A stretch of 64,000 nt of DNA, from assembly GCA_921293015.1 (NCBI GenBank), contig OV121081.1, forward strand, positions 3,038,001 through 3,102,000, in the 5' to 3' direction. This DNA is from Phorcus lineatus. Lineage: Eukaryota > Mollusca > Gastropoda > Trochida > Trochidae. Each line of letters starts with the position of its first letter. Position 1 is the first letter of the stretch. A program made the position numbers and the translations under genes. The notes under the pieces were generated by a model, which had not been told where the DNA came from, did not search any database, and was given only the letters and a program-made list of their open reading frames with translations. Shown here piece after piece: positions 13,420 through 28,400 of this stretch.

Positions 13420-13859
13420 AGAGCCACTCCGTTATTTTCATAACATATTATTTACCTTTAATACAAACCTAAATGTCATATGTGGTGATATAAAAATCAA
13501 AACATTTTAACTTTTCATGTCCAGAAGACATATATGTGACAAAAACTGGTTTTCCATGAAAATCTAAAAACAGCCTTATAAATACACTGATACAAGTTAT
13601 ATAACCTAACAAACACTATCAACCCCTAACTGCCCTCCTGACTGTTTGAGATAAGTCTCCAAAATTACGTTTGACGATTTAACGTGCGCCATTGTCCGGT
13701 TTTCGATCATAATTGCGACGTTCTACCTTCATATTGTCCCTGTAAAAAACCAATAAGCTTTAAAATGTGTCTTTTTGGTAACAGTCGATACTTCACGATC
13801 AAATGACACCATTGATTAAGTTTGGCATATATGACTCCAACAACTCACAGAGTGGCTCT
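13420..13859. mobile_element. 440-bp MITE with TTAA target and AGAGCCACTC terminal repeats
   Basis: TTAA at 13416-13419 and 13860-13863 flanks an element whose ends read AGAGCCACTC and, inverted, the matching GAGTGGCTCT. No coding capacity is seen. A truncated copy is at 47774-48034 and a decayed one at about 28015-28405. TTAA targets suit piggyBac or Kolobok families. Confidence 0.8.
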
Positions 13860-16800
13860 TTAAAGTCTCTCATAGCTCCCTTTAAGAGAGGCTTTGATAT
13901 TTTTTCATAGCTGTTTTTTAGATTATGTTTATATAAACAGTGGTCAGACTTAAATAAACTATTGTCTGTCCATATGTAATATAAACCTGCAGGTTAAGGA
14001 GGAAGATATCTATAAAACAAAAGTTTCAATCGGTTTAGATTTTCATTCTAAACAAAAAAGCGTGATAACAGCAACCTAGACTAAGATTTGCGTATGACCT
14101 CGAGGCTTGGCTGTAGTGCCAATGAGAGTAGTGATATATTCTGAAGGGTCCTGGTATAAATCCTTGCCGATCATTGTTATCATCAAAGTCCAGACAGTCG
14201 TCCAGATAAGAGGAATATGAACAATTTTATAAATCAAATTTGTCAGAGTTGAGAGGTCTGTATAGACACTCCTAATGTGGGTCTGAAAATAAGGACATCG
14301 AAATAAAGTGAAGGTGACTGAAAATACTTTGTCTTTCAACAATCTAAATTATTTAATATTGAAGGAAGTAAGAGGTGACATATATGATTGACAATGTTGA
14401 GGGAATTTTTAAAGCAAGATCTAGAGGGCTTGATGGTAAGTCAGGGAATTCTGTTAGTAATTTATAATTATTGCAGGTTCCTTTAACACTTCCTTAACAA
14501 ACAGTATTCTAGTACACTTCCTGTTACAATTGTAAAAGTTTTACTCTGAAGATAGCTTTTCAAATTACACAAAAACTGTCTTATCATTATTGTGAAATAC
14601 TTTAGCTATTGAACAGATTGAAAAACATTTCATGTATATGGGCAATCTTGAAACTATAAAAGCATAAACAAAATATTTTATGGAGGTATATTGCCAATTG
14701 CTTTTTTTACTTGAACTTTTTACTTGATACCCTCATTAAAAACATGAGCTATGCCTGTCTCAATGAGCAGTCAAAACTGACATTTTGTTGAAGCTTCGCC
14801 TTTTCTTAAAAAATTTGATTGATCTGTTAATATTTTTATACAGACAGCCGCCATGACAAAGACAAAAAATAATTTCAATGGAATAATGATAATTATAGAC
14901 TTGTTGAGTACGACAGTCCCTTTTACACCATGTGTTGCCTGAGAGTCTGTTGTGGCTGCAATTAGATGGAAAACAGACTTAACAGGCCTTCATCTCGATC
15001 TGTCTGGTGAAACTGATGGCCTCTTGAAGCACTCATAAAACCATCATGCTACATCATCATTATGTTCATCAGACTCTTGGTCTGTTATTAAAGTTATCAA
15101 AACAATTCCAGCCCAGAAGCAGATAGATAAATTGATTTTGTAAGTAGTCTTGAAATCGTCTCCAGAATAATAGATTTTGTGGTTTTCTTGAAAAACTAAT
15201 ATCTTGAAAATATGATCAGGAGTTCCTGACATGCTTGCATTAGACATCTTTAACCTGTTTCAAGTTATGGTCAGAACCAAAGAGTGGCAGACTGACAAAC
15301 AGACAGACAGAAGGATGGACTCATGACAGTGATGCTATCCTATCAAGAGATGATATCCTATAAAGAGATGATATCATTTAAAGGGATGATAATGATGAAT
15401 CATGTTTGACCATCATCCTTTACTGGCAGAGGTTGCAGAGAAGTCACAATCTCAAAATGAGAGTAAGCTTTCAGTGGAGGATGGTAAACATCTCTAAGTG
15501 ATGTGACCGCAGTATTAGCGAGGACGGGAATGTCTCATCCATCTCCCCACCTCTATAAAGCTAAGTTCTCATTTGAGTTCATTTCATCTGGACTGGTCAG
15601 CCAGACATCACTACATCTAAGCCCGCAGCACGATCTATGTCATCTGATCTTCGACCACGATACCAGACCTGACAAATGGTAAAACTTTGAGCTCATGAGC
15701 TTAGCTTTCCATCAATAAGAGGAACATGAAATTGCTTCCTTCTTGGTTAGAGAGCCGAGAAGAAGTGCTCTGGTGGTGCTCCAGCCAATTTATACAAATT
15801 GTTTCAAATGTCAGGAAAATTTGGAAGCAAATAGTCGACACTTCTGGTGAGAGGTCAGAAGGAGTCAATATGGCGGCCGTATCACTACACGTTGGAATAA
15901 GTCTTGCATGTGATGAGGCCTCACTCTTTGTAATGACCCAACGCAGACCTTATTACACTTGTCACGGCAAATTACTGGACTTTGCTGCAAAGTGCGTGCG
16001 ATCTAAACCCACTTGACTCACGCTTAGCATGTAATTGGAGGGATGGTAGGAGAAGACCGCACAGCACAAAAAGCTAATATGGTTCTAAAAACTCTGATTC
16101 AAAAGTCAGAAGAGTCCAAGTCAATCAATCAAACTATTCATGTGTTTTTAAAAAATTATTTAAAAACAAAAAATTTCATCATTAGATTGAGGTCATCTTT
16201 ATCTTTCATTCAAGTAAGTTCCTAAATTAAGACAATATCATTTGTATATATACTATTTCTACATGTAAACTCTGTCATCCATTCAAATTAGTTTCTTCTC
16301 TATATGCATTCTCTTCTAAGCTGTGGCAATTTTTATCTACATATTTTAAAACTTTGTTTCGAATTTGCTTTGTCATCTATTAATTTGACAATGCATCAAA
16401 TAAATCAATAATTCTTGCCTGTCTTGCATTACAAATAAAGCCAGTATGAGGTTGATATGTATACTTTTACTTCAGAAATTACAGATGAGTTATAGTTAAT
16501 GCCTTATTAAATCGAAAATTGAAGAAGAGTCTACACTCATTAAATTCTTCAGCTCTATCAAGCAAATGTTTTTAACATTTTATAAAAAGTCTATCATAAT
16601 TTAGACCATAACGCATAGTAATTGGTTTAGAATCCTGCCACAAACTTAGCATTCTCAGTTCAACTTTCAAATTTCAAACCATAATATAATTGTCAACAGA
16701 TGAAAACGTCTTGTGTTTTCTATAACAGTACATAAATACATAAATGCATTCTCCAATGCAATTTGTAGGAAATGAATGGTAATCCTTGCAAATGTATATG

Positions 16801-17667
16801 TAGCTCTATGTTTAGACTTATATATAGTCCCTGAATCAATGGTTTCATGCTAAAATTCTATCACTATTTGATATGAAATTAATTAAACAATTCTTAAAAA
16901 CACCTAATATCAGAAGTAAACAGACTTAACATCTTTAATATTTGCTCTTGGGTCTCGAAAAGACTAAAATTTTGGCCAAAAATAAAATGATAGATATGAT
17001 TTCAAATGAACAATAGTCTTGAAATGCTAATTTTGTGGTCTTGCAATCTCATTAGACTAGTATCAGGAAGTGTGGACTTGGTAAATACAGAAATATTACT
17101 ACACAATAATGGAGACAGTAGTCTAACACACACAGACTGAAGTTGATAAAACTATGACCTTAACAGAATCTCTTGAAAAGCAAGGCTAGATTTGAATTCA
17201 ACTTCTGTTCCAATGCCCAGTTTCTCTAAAACTCCTTTTTTATATTAAATAAAAAAGATAGTTTTTCAGAATTATTTTTCAGAAACTGGTAGAACTTAGT
17301 CTATGAAGCAGAACTAAAAATTTACTGAGAGGCTACTGTACATGCAGCCTGCCTATGTTCAGGTACCCGTGTTGCAAACCAGCTCCACATGAAGCATATA
17401 TGTACTTCTCTCTCTGCAATAAAATTTCACGCACCCTATATTCCGTCTAGTCAAGGACAAGAGACAGTGATTTGGCTCTGTCGCCTCGAGATCACTTTGT
17501 GTCAGGAAGTTTGTAATTTAATCACAGATTAACTTAACGTATGTCACAGGTACCACTTCCCACTAGGTTCTTAGACATCCAACTCTATGGACCTCATGAT
17601 AATTTAGGGTGTAGATATATGGAAATTAAACAATAAAATTCATATGGAAAACCTGTCTTATGTCCCG

Positions 17668-17880
17668 ATGTCAAAAAGTTGTCACTCTCGAGTTTACATG
17701 ACAAATGATATCACATGGTAATGCCTTATACAAATATTAGGTTTTAGAGTTAATAAAAACGCCTTAAATAAGTAATATTTTTTAGAGTAGTCACCTTTTG
17801 CCATGTCAAAAAACTGTCATTTCTAGGAACTTATTAGTAAAGATATCACATGGTAATACAATGTACAAATATTAGGATTT
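17668..17880 (+). repeat. 135-bp degenerate tandem duplication
   Basis: ATGTCAAAAA plus TGTCA recurs at 17668 and 17803; each is followed by GATATCACATGGTAAT and TACAAATATTAGG. Confidence 0.6.
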
Positions 17881-20122
17881 TTCTGCCATAAGTACACTTT
17901 GAATTAAGCCGTTGGGTTCTTAAGATTCAGGATATGTAAAACATGACTGGAATATTGCTTGTGTTGTAAAGTGTTTACTTGACAAAAACTTGTCAAAATG
18001 ATTTATAAGAACTTCAAATATGGAAATTTTATGAATATTTCTCTCAAAATATATGAATAAACCTTTACCAACCAAGCCAAAGATACCGTAAGTATTGTAC
18101 AAAACACTTTTAAACTATTTTTGCACGAAGTTCACTTCTGAATATTTATTGTGACAAAAACTGATAAAAAAACATGAATAAAAATATTTCACATCAGGAG
18201 TGGGAAAACTCTCCATGTTAAATTTTCATCTATAATTATGCAAAATATATTGATATTTGATTTGACGGCATCAATTGAATATCAAGGATTCAGGGCTGAC
18301 AATAAATTGCAGATTATTCATGAAAAGTAATGGAAAAGGTTATTTGTTTGTTGTGAGAGTATCCCAACATGAATACCAACTCCGAATCAAGATATTCATA
18401 TTGCTCATTGACTTGCTAACTTACCCCAATCAGTGTCATATAAAATGTGATAAACTTAAAGATTTCTTTGAATTATTCATAACAATCAAAATTGGTTGGA
18501 ATTGGAGCCATGATGTAATTATTTTATGATATTCCATACGGGTTGCATACAAAGATCAAGATTTTGAAAAAAAATCTTCATAAACTGTTAGTGTCACAAG
18601 TTTTATGTTCACAAGTTCTTAAATTTTTGATAACATACTTTTTGATATAATAATCATATTATAACAAACAAAAAACTCAATCAGTCATTGTTTATTCTAC
18701 CATAACCTTGGAGTAAAGAATCATAAAATATCTATTTTCAATTTGAGTCATTAAATGTTTTATTACTTTAACTGACAACATTTGAAATGTTTAAGGCAAG
18801 TAAAAATGTAGTGTTACTGGCATTGCGAGTGTTGCTGCTATAATCATTTTAATGTCATTGTAGTTACAAAATGCTACCTTTCGAGGAAAGATACAAAATT
18901 GATTTGAATGTGTGTACATTATCTAAAGGTACGTTAGCACTATTGTGAGGAGGAGTCTATTGGAGACTGATCCAATTATTGACCCAGTCCTATCTCTTCA
19001 TCTCATTGAGGACAAGATCGTCAAAAATCTCAAGATCGGAATTTCATTTAACTTTTTACCCATGAAGCAACAGACCATGCACCCTTAGCCAATCAAGTTC
19101 CTTTCTCTGGGTAATGGCATAAAAGGTCCCATCATTCGCCCTCAAACATGGCCAATAGTTCGAGGCGCGGAGACAAATTGTGTTACGCATATCACGACAA
19201 ATTACATGCGAATCTGAGCAGTTTGTGTTGAGAGCGTAGACAGTTAGTGTCAGTCACAATGAAATATACTAGCTCAAGCTATTCAACATGTGTAGCTATC
19301 GTGAGTTATATCTCCTGCCTCATGGGGTAATGAGATTCTATGTGCAGGAGAAATGAATTCTGCAACCATGGGATAGTCTATCACAAATACCATGATAAAT
19401 AGAGATATCTATGTGAGATGAATCTAGAAAATTTTGGCAGTTCAGATGGTGATAGTTCTAGATTTTCTAAGTTCAAGATAATAAGTTCTAAAAACAGAGC
19501 CATTGGCTCTGTAGATCACTATTCTTAGCATAAGTTATCATACGGCTGAATTGTCACCAAACTACCAAAATCTCCTGGTAAAGGAAGATTAAAGTAAGCA
19601 AGTCCTTTTTGTTCATTAGAAGAAGAAGACTTAACACTTTCATCACATTATAAAATAAATTAGCATTATAAACCTAAAAAAGGGCAAAATCTAAATTTCC
19701 ACCACCATTCATCTCACTTTGACTCCTGAGGGTGGATGAAAGCTGGCTCCTGTGATAGAGGTATGTATACACTCTTCAAACACTTCATCACATGGCATAA
19801 TGCACTACTCAGACTTACGTGTGGCAAGGAGAGACACTTGTGGTAGACTTTAAACTTGAAATGTAAAAAAGGTTTATGGCTGAAACATTTACTTAGTAAA
19901 AGTTTTAACCAAAGTCTGAGAGCGATACTGATGGGAGGGGGATACAATCAGAATATAGCTGAAAAAAGACGATCAACTCAGTTTCTCAGCTGTTTCCATA
20001 CCAGCCCTGCAACACACTTTTATACACAATGCTAAATCAAACAAAATTCAAGCAATGAAAGCATAACATCTATAAAAAGTCAGAAATATTAGAAATGTAA
20101 TGAAGAGACAATAAACCACGAT

Positions 20123-20161
20123 GCTCTGTTGTCTCCAAGCTAGCTGATCAGACAACAGAGC
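20123..20161. repeat. Perfect 12-bp-arm hairpin
   Basis: GCTCTGTTGTCT (20123-20134) and its exact inverse AGACAACAGAGC (20150-20161) around a 15-base loop containing AGCTAGCT. Confidence 0.7.
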
Positions 20162-22409
20162 TAAACCAAACAATTTTGTAAAAGCAATTGTTCCTCCATT
20201 AGGACAAAACAAAACCAAAGAATTATTTTCAAGGTTGATATTTTCTTTATCTAAATAAAAAAGATTCTTTTGGTATTGAAAAAGTTCAACTTTCCGTCAA
20301 GAAGCATTTAAGAAAGCAAACAGAAGAAGAAGCCTCCCTATCTCGCTGTTTGCGGGAAAATGAACCATGCATCCTTTATTGATTGTCAAACAATCAAGCT
20401 CTTCCGCCTATTATTGAGAACAAACACGACAATCTTCCCCCATGATTCCCTGAATACATCTCCCCTGGCACCCTAACGGAGCAGGTCGTACTAGTTTAAA
20501 TATATTCAGTTCTATGTCTATATCTTATCATTTATCAAAGCCAAATAGACGTTGAGATCCCTTAAAGCATAACTTGATGTAGGCTGACCAGCCCTATTGA
20601 GAGGTGGCACCGATGTAAAGTGTGATTTACTCACACTGAAATGAGTACACTGCCCAACAATGAGAGAAGATTTACTATAGACCTGCAAGGATCAAGAATT
20701 AACATTTTGAAATTACCTGCTTCTCTGACTGAACTAACAGTAGTGTTCGAAATAAATGATTTTAAATGTTCAAGTAAACTGGAATCTCAAATTATCTTCT
20801 TGATGGTTTTAACCTGAATTCACTTGGATGTTGAATGAAAATGTTATCAATGCACTCAAAAACTGTTGAAGTAGAAACAATTAATTTTAGTAGTTAAGTG
20901 TTCAACTTATGAGATTGATTTTAGAGCAATCATTGATAGCTAACAATTCATTCAAATGGTTAAGATTTTGAATAGTCTTTTCCTAATCTATAGCAATTAA
21001 GAATATAAAGTGAGAACCTCTTCTAACACAGAGTGAAAATTTATAAAAAAAATTTCATCTAACTAATAGATGATCTTTATCTCACTAATAAAACAAATTT
21101 TATATTACTATTTTGCTAGGGTCCCAATGTGTTCCAAAACAACCCAAACCTGTTATATTTGAAGGATACATTTAAAAAAAACATCGAATTAGACGGTAAA
21201 TCACACTTTGTAGCATTGATTTTCTTAATGAAACAGACAAGCATCTATTTCTTACAATGAGTTTTATTTATCATTGCAATTCTTCAAATCAATACAACAA
21301 ATCTTTTGAAATAGTGACAAACTGGAAAACAAAGCCCCTCATTTTATTTTAGATTAAAATTGGTTTCAATATCATCAAATTATTCACAAACGACTGAGTC
21401 AGAATGACAAATTACTCGAGATGCAAATTCCAGGCGGTTTCCTCCTCCATGACAGGAGACACATGAAAATGACACGTTGAGAGAACAGCGCTTATTTAAA
21501 TGAAACAGCTCTGGAAATCTCTACTCTACCGCCAGGCGGCAAATGTTTGAAAAGACTGTCACAATATTGTTGAAAAACTACATCAACTCTGTCAAAATAT
21601 TGAGACATATTTATTTGCTTCAGCATATCATCAAGTGCATATTTTACATAGTAAAAATTTTTGCTACGTAAATCAGAAATGATGAAAGTTACTAAAATAG
21701 AATGAAATGGAGGCTGTTACATTGTGATGAAAAGAGTTCGTTAACAAGACTTGCAATCTATATAACTGTCTCTCTAACATGAAGAACATGAGCAAAATTT
21801 GTGTATCACTTAAAATATATCTGCATGTAGTCTTTTTTATGTCTTTGGTCCCTAAGTCAAGCATATCTGGAAGACACATTCAAAATATTTTTATATATTC
21901 ATTGGTGAAACATGTCATTTACCGTTTCTATGACGTCATTGGTTGGCGATGACTGTTTGTTGAAATATTCATTATAACTGATACCATAGCATACATCTAT
22001 ATCATCAGTGGCAGATTGTAAAGACTTCAAAAGAAGGGGTTCACTCTACTTTCATCCAATTGTGAAATTGATGAATTCTTCAAAAGGGTGGGTTATGAAC
22101 CCATGAACCCTCTCTGGATCTTGAAGTGACCCTGTGACTGAAACAAGATATATGTCTGTACTTTACCAGATTATTCAATAAATATACACATCCATGACAC
22201 TGCAAGGGAATATTCCATGAATCAAATTGTCACTTAAACCAGCCTGCAGCCAATTTTCCACTCTGAGAGTCACTTTCCAATAAAGTTGCCGAAACTTATT
22301 GCACGTCCATCAAGCGCAGACATAATTTGTCAGAATTTCAGTTTTGGCGGCAACTCAGAATATTGGCGTCTGCTTCACTCCCAATATCGTCTGCTTCTTC
22401 CAGTTCAAC

Positions 22410-25400
22410 TCAGCTCAATCCGTCCAGTTGTTTCTGTATCGTCTCAAGCTGAAAGAAATAAAACTTCTTAATAATCTTGACTCTTAACACAAAGTGCCTG
22501 ATTCTATGATTATCATATGAGCCATATCATTCATGGGGACTAGTATTATTAGTTAATGGACTTATCACACAGAAATGGTTGGGGTACATATTAGTGTCCC
22601 TAATATCATGGAATTATCAGACGAAGGATGAACTCAACACAACAAAGCCTGAATTGATCACAGTTTAAATATTCTCTTGGCTGAATACTAGTAGTTTTAC
22701 CAAATCAATTACTTTATTGAAATTGGCACTGAGCAGTAATTGAGCACTTTATGACTGGATCAGAAAACAAAGACACCTAAGACTAGAATTTAGTCTATGA
22801 GATATTCTAATAATTCATAATTACTGTTCCTTTATCTACTATATTCTTTTCTTCAGACTCATCGTTTCATGTGTATGCAGTCAGATCTAGACTTGAAGAA
22901 TGAGGACCTAGACTTTATTGAAGGCTCCTATATAATACAGTCATGAAGAAGCAGTAACATAACCTATGTTAACTAGTTTTTGTTGGGAGTACAACCTTAT
23001 GTGCATGGAAAAAGAAATTTCTGAATTCTGAAGTTTTGAAACAATATTGAAGGTATGTACACTTTTTTAATGTCTTTAAATGCAAACATTTCTAAAATAT
23101 AAAAAAATATATATTCCTTACTTGAGAAACAAAATGTCATAGCTTAACATACATAAAAGAAGAGGGAGAAAAGATGTTAACACTAAAATTTTTTAAAACA
23201 CTTCTTCTAGAATTAATCTTATCAAGAGCTTATTTGAAAAAAAATGCCCAGAAGTGTTTTCTTTTGCAATTTAGGCAATTCTCCTGCATGGATGCATAAT
23301 TTCATTAAGGCGATGAAATTTGTTCTAAGTGAAGACAGGTAACAAGGCTACAGCCAGTTACATGCCTACTGACTTTCACCTTTACTCAGTCAAAACCAAT
23401 CACATGCAGGAAATGTTGCTGGGAGCATATCTAATTATACATATACCAATTATCAATGTTTGTTAGACAAACCAACCAAACTTTGACATTAAGCTGATTT
23501 TCCCAATTGCTAGTTGCAAGGCAGATCAACTAGCCAACTAATAAACAGATTTATTGAGGATGACAAAATTATGTTTACTAGTTCGCAACTATAAAGTGCA
23601 ATGTTTGATGTAAGATGCATTCATATTGCAGATGTACCCTTCTCCCTTCTCCCTAGTCTTACTTTCAAGGCCCTCAATATCAAGTCCTTCATACAAGCCA
23701 ATTCTTTCCTTCATTTGAAAGGTTCACTAAAAGAAATGATGCTGCCAGCAAAATCCATCATCACAACAGAATGACCTTCATCAACTTTTTAAAAAGTTGT
23801 GGGATCATAACTCATTTCTATTATTTATCACTGACAAACAAAAATAGCTCATTAAGGCATCAAAATCACTCAGAACAATGCAAAAAGAAAGGAAGACATG
23901 TATATTGTTTAAAAGCGTCAATAGTTAAGGGTCCACCCAACAGCACTGAAATAGTTGATGCCCTTTTAGCTCACAGAGGAGCATATTCCAAATGTCTGCA
24001 GTTCTCAACTGCACTTAAAAAAGGCATGCAAGTGTATTGTCACGATCAATTCCCTTTTCTCCCCGCCTATCTTCGACATGGTGGCCTGCACTGACTCCGC
24101 CAACCAACACATGCAGCCCCTAACAGCAATGTCGCATGTTGACTGCACAAACGCTGAAATGGATCTGTCACCAGGGCCTATCGGCAATCGACTCAACAAG
24201 AGACAGGATCAGAGAATTTCCGGGCGGTTCTTGCCATGCAATATGTGTGTTGAGGAAGTGTCTCACCTCGACTCAAACACGGGCTGATATTTGTCATGTG
24301 CATGTTGTCGTAAACAGGTCTTGACACCGTGACAACAGACTTTGATTCAGGGGTGCATGGCTCTATGTTTTGGTGATTTGTACTCCAATGCAAACTTGTA
24401 CTTTTAACTCACTGAGCCATACTTTGTGAAAAACAACAAGAAGCTTCAAAGGACAGTTAAATCACAAGATTCTATATGCAAAATAAGACAAAGACTCAAT
24501 CACATTAAACAGTATATAAGAATGCACTTTTTGGAAAGAAAAAAGTGTAACTATCAAGGTAAATGAATTATACACTGGTAGTATGGTGTCAAATAAGATG
24601 TCTGACATTCCATTCAGTCATTACTAAATTAAATACAGTAGAACACGGATATAACGAACTCGGATATAGCGAACAATCAGATATAGCGAACAAATTTTTA
24701 CCGGTAAATCCCGTCAATAGCCCTATATAATATCATTAAAATTATACGTGTATAGCGAAGTAACTGATATAGAGAAGTAACAGATATAGCGAAGTTACGG
24801 ATATAGCGAACTGAATTTCACGCACCGAGGCCCAATCAACATTAGTTATAGCGAACTCACTCACAGTCATCTTAGTCAATCAACGGTATGATCAACGTTG
24901 TTTGAAATTGACTGTTAAGTTAACAAACATAGTGTTTAAATACCTGACATGTCTACAGATTATCAGTTCGCTCTCGTTGTTTGTCACAAGATGGCAGGCA
25001 AACGTTTATACGGTTATACATGTACATATGATGGGGTATGATCCAAGATGGTGGCCAAACGCGAATAGTGAACACCAGATATAGCGAACTAAATTTGTTG
25101 GTCCCTTGGAGTTCATTATATACGTGTTCTACTGTAGTTCATTTGACCATATTGAGTTCTCTACAATGGCCACAAGAAACGATAGAGCCCCGATATCGCA
25201 CCAGATCTAAGATATCAACACAATAAAACCACTGCAATAACCTCAACTTGATACGGGCACTTTCACAAAAAAAGTTTCCTGGCAAGTAAATCTGATGATC
25301 CTGGTGTGATATAAACATTACTCCACAGCAAAACTTGTGAAAACAGATTATGCTAGGGAGTTATTCCAATTATTCAACCTATTTGAGCGCCAGCAACAGA

Positions 25401-28400
25401 TGAAACTAAACATGTGGACGAAATGGAAATGCAAATGGAAAATCATCTTCAAATGAAGATTTAAAGTTGACATGCCACAACATCAATAAAACATGATTTT
25501 TAGTAACTAGGAAAAGATGATCTGTATCTTTTTGCCATTTTATTTCCAAAAGATTCCTTTTTCCGCTGAGAAATTGATAAACTCTTATTTCCCCATGGAC
25601 CATGCATGATGAAATGCATTCACGCGATGAGTCAGTCTCAACACTACAAAGGTGTATTCGTCAATCTCTCGTCTCGAGTTTCATCGGATTCTTCAAAAAC
25701 ACACAATTCTCTAACAATTCAAAGAAATATTATTGATTCCATGAACATATTTAATGGCTAACAGAGTATGTTAAATATTGATGACATTTAATCAATAGAA
25801 TGCATCAAACGCCTTTATTTCTTTCGAAAAGACCACAGAACTTATAAGAAACCTCGACTAGAATTAATATACTTTTGAAGCAGACATAGTCCATCAGAGA
25901 ATTCTCTCCATTAAAGCACATTTATTTCTCTCGGAGACAAAGGACTAGGCAATTTCTTTTGAAGTTTTATGTCTTTTCCATTACTACAATACAATAATGC
26001 TCTTTGAATGCAGGAAGTCTCAACAAGTCCTTGATAGAAGCATATGCCATTATTATTATGTGCATTATGCAAAAAGTCAGTTTAAAAGATTTACTCTGGA
26101 GCAAAATAATCGCAATGGCAGGTGAAAAGAGACATTCTTTGTGGTCTTCTCTAACAAGACTTTTGAAAACAGTTGTAAAATCTTATTGAATGCTCTTAAT
26201 AGAATACTTCAATTACTTATTTATATAAAGGCAAAAAGTTTTTATTTCTTGTCTCTAATTACTTCTTACGAAATTATTTTGTTAAAGCTTGTCGATTTCT
26301 TTCATTCTATGTGCTGTGAAGAAACTATTAAGAATTTAAATTATATCGAAATTGAAAAAAGCGCAGTCCATGTTATATAAATGTGTAAAATTTCATCAAA
26401 AAACAAAAAGAATCTCTTGTCGTTTTGCTCATTCTTTAAAGAAATTTTGAAAAACAATTTACAAAACCTTGAACTACAAAACCAAACAAGTAAAATTTAG
26501 TTGACAATTTCTATTCACTGAAAATAATTCTTCAAAGTTGATTATTTTTAATTACACATTATCTCAGATTCATTTTGGATACTCAATGAAAATTTAATTT
26601 TTTATTCAATGAAAACAAAGTAAATCTTGAGAGACGAGATGTTTAGTAACTGTGAGCACCAAAATCATTAGGAGGTGAGGTGAGGTGATTTGGGGTTTAA
26701 CGCCGCTTTCAAGATTATTTCACTTATATCGTGGCAGCTGGTATTAATGCAGGGAGAAAGCAAGCAACACCAATGTGGCTATGCATTGTGGTGAAACCTG
26801 TGAACATCAGCTGGAACCAGCAAACCTTGGTTGGTACTGCATTGAAATTCAGTATAGCATTGCATTCAAACCTTACTGCGTGTAGAACAGTTCTCTACTG
26901 CAGACAAAGTTGCCCAGCCCCTGGCGGGATTCGAACCACATACCGAACGTGCTAACCCTTGCACTATCCCTCCCCCAAAATCATTAGAAAGCAATGGGGA
27001 AGAAATTGGTCGTGGTAGTAGGTAGGTAGATTGTTAAAGAAAAACTCCATGTTTTACATGACATATTGGATAAAAATTTGTATATGGTTATATGAATTCA
27101 ATATATTCATCACAAAATGACAAAGATAAGATTAAATCATAAATCATACAAAAGATGCATGTACGAGTCTGACATAAATAAAAAACAAAATTTAGAAGCA
27201 CCCAAACATATGTAAACTGTGACTAAACCAGTTATTTGATCAGCCCAGTTTAATCTAAATAAGGTGTATAAAGATACTTCATTTTGAGTATTAATGCTAG
27301 GTGGGATGAAATAATTTCAAGCCCTGTTTATTCTGAATATTGGCATGTAAGAAAGGGAACACGCATACAGTCACTGAAATGTTTTCCTACTTTTTTTAAT
27401 TTGCTGCTAAAAGATAAAAGCCAATATCTTGTTCTTTCAGTCCAAAGTTTCCTTGCTATTTTAACAATCTTGAAAAGTTTACTTCGAATATGAACAGGCA
27501 AGCCCAAAAACCAACAATGAACATCAAAGCCTAAGATACTTAAAGTTAAAAACTTTCACATTACAATAGTAAGGGTGTCAATCCTTGAATGATGTAAACA
27601 ACTTGAATAGTACAGTCACTGTAAACCTTTCTTGTAGAGAGTAAGTGAAAGTCAATGACTGAGCCGAGAAATTTGTATTCTTCAACCCTAACTATGTTTT
27701 TCTTATCAATAGGAATTGACAGCAGTTTACTTTTGCTTTTTCAGAAATCAATAATCATCTAGCTTGTTTTTTAAATTGAAGAAATTTGTTTCTAAATCAA
27801 TGAAGAAATTCAGTGATTTCAGATTTCTTAGCCAATCCAACTTGAGTGGCGTCATTTACAAACTTTATAGGTAAACAATTTGAGAAACGCTTGATGTAGT
27901 CATTTGTGTATAAAACAAATAGAACAGGGGAAAGAAGACAACCTTGAGGAACACCAGTTAATATGGAAGTTGTTACTCATTTGGTGTTATTAAAAGTTAC
28001 AAATTTGGGTCTGTTTGATAATACTAGGAGACAGAAGGTATTTTCCAATGAAAACTAAAAAATAGCCATATTTTTGTGAAGAAACAAAATTACATAACCT
28101 ATCAAACATTATTAACTCCAATCTCTCCTTCTGTGCTTTCCAAAACTATATGCTTGACTTATTGCGCCCAACACCTGAAAATGTTAAACAGTCTGATGTT
28201 GTACTAATATTATTGATGTGCACCACTGTCCAGTTTTCGATCAATATTGTGACTTTATACATTCATACTGTTGTTGAACTAAACCAATAAGCATTGAAAT
28301 AAAACATTTCATCAACAGTCTGTAACACTCCATTAAACGACACCTTTGATAAAGTTTGGCATACATATTTGACTTAAACAACACAAAGCGGGTTTCTTTA

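Larger units (their letters stand above)
8348..22409. other. No gene recognised; repeats and AT-rich DNA
   Basis: The stretch holds the pentamer array, mini-SINE, 47-bp repeat, 440-bp MITE and small hairpins listed separately. ORFs at 14076-14342, 15726-16016 and 19714-19947 show no family signature. The segment just below 22410 is presumably COMMD10 3' UTR; no clear boundary is visible. Confidence 0.55.

Noticed and set aside
15726..16016. 96-aa ORF with Trp-rich start
   Set aside because: No motif, no exon partners, no codon bias; AT-rich intergenic setting.
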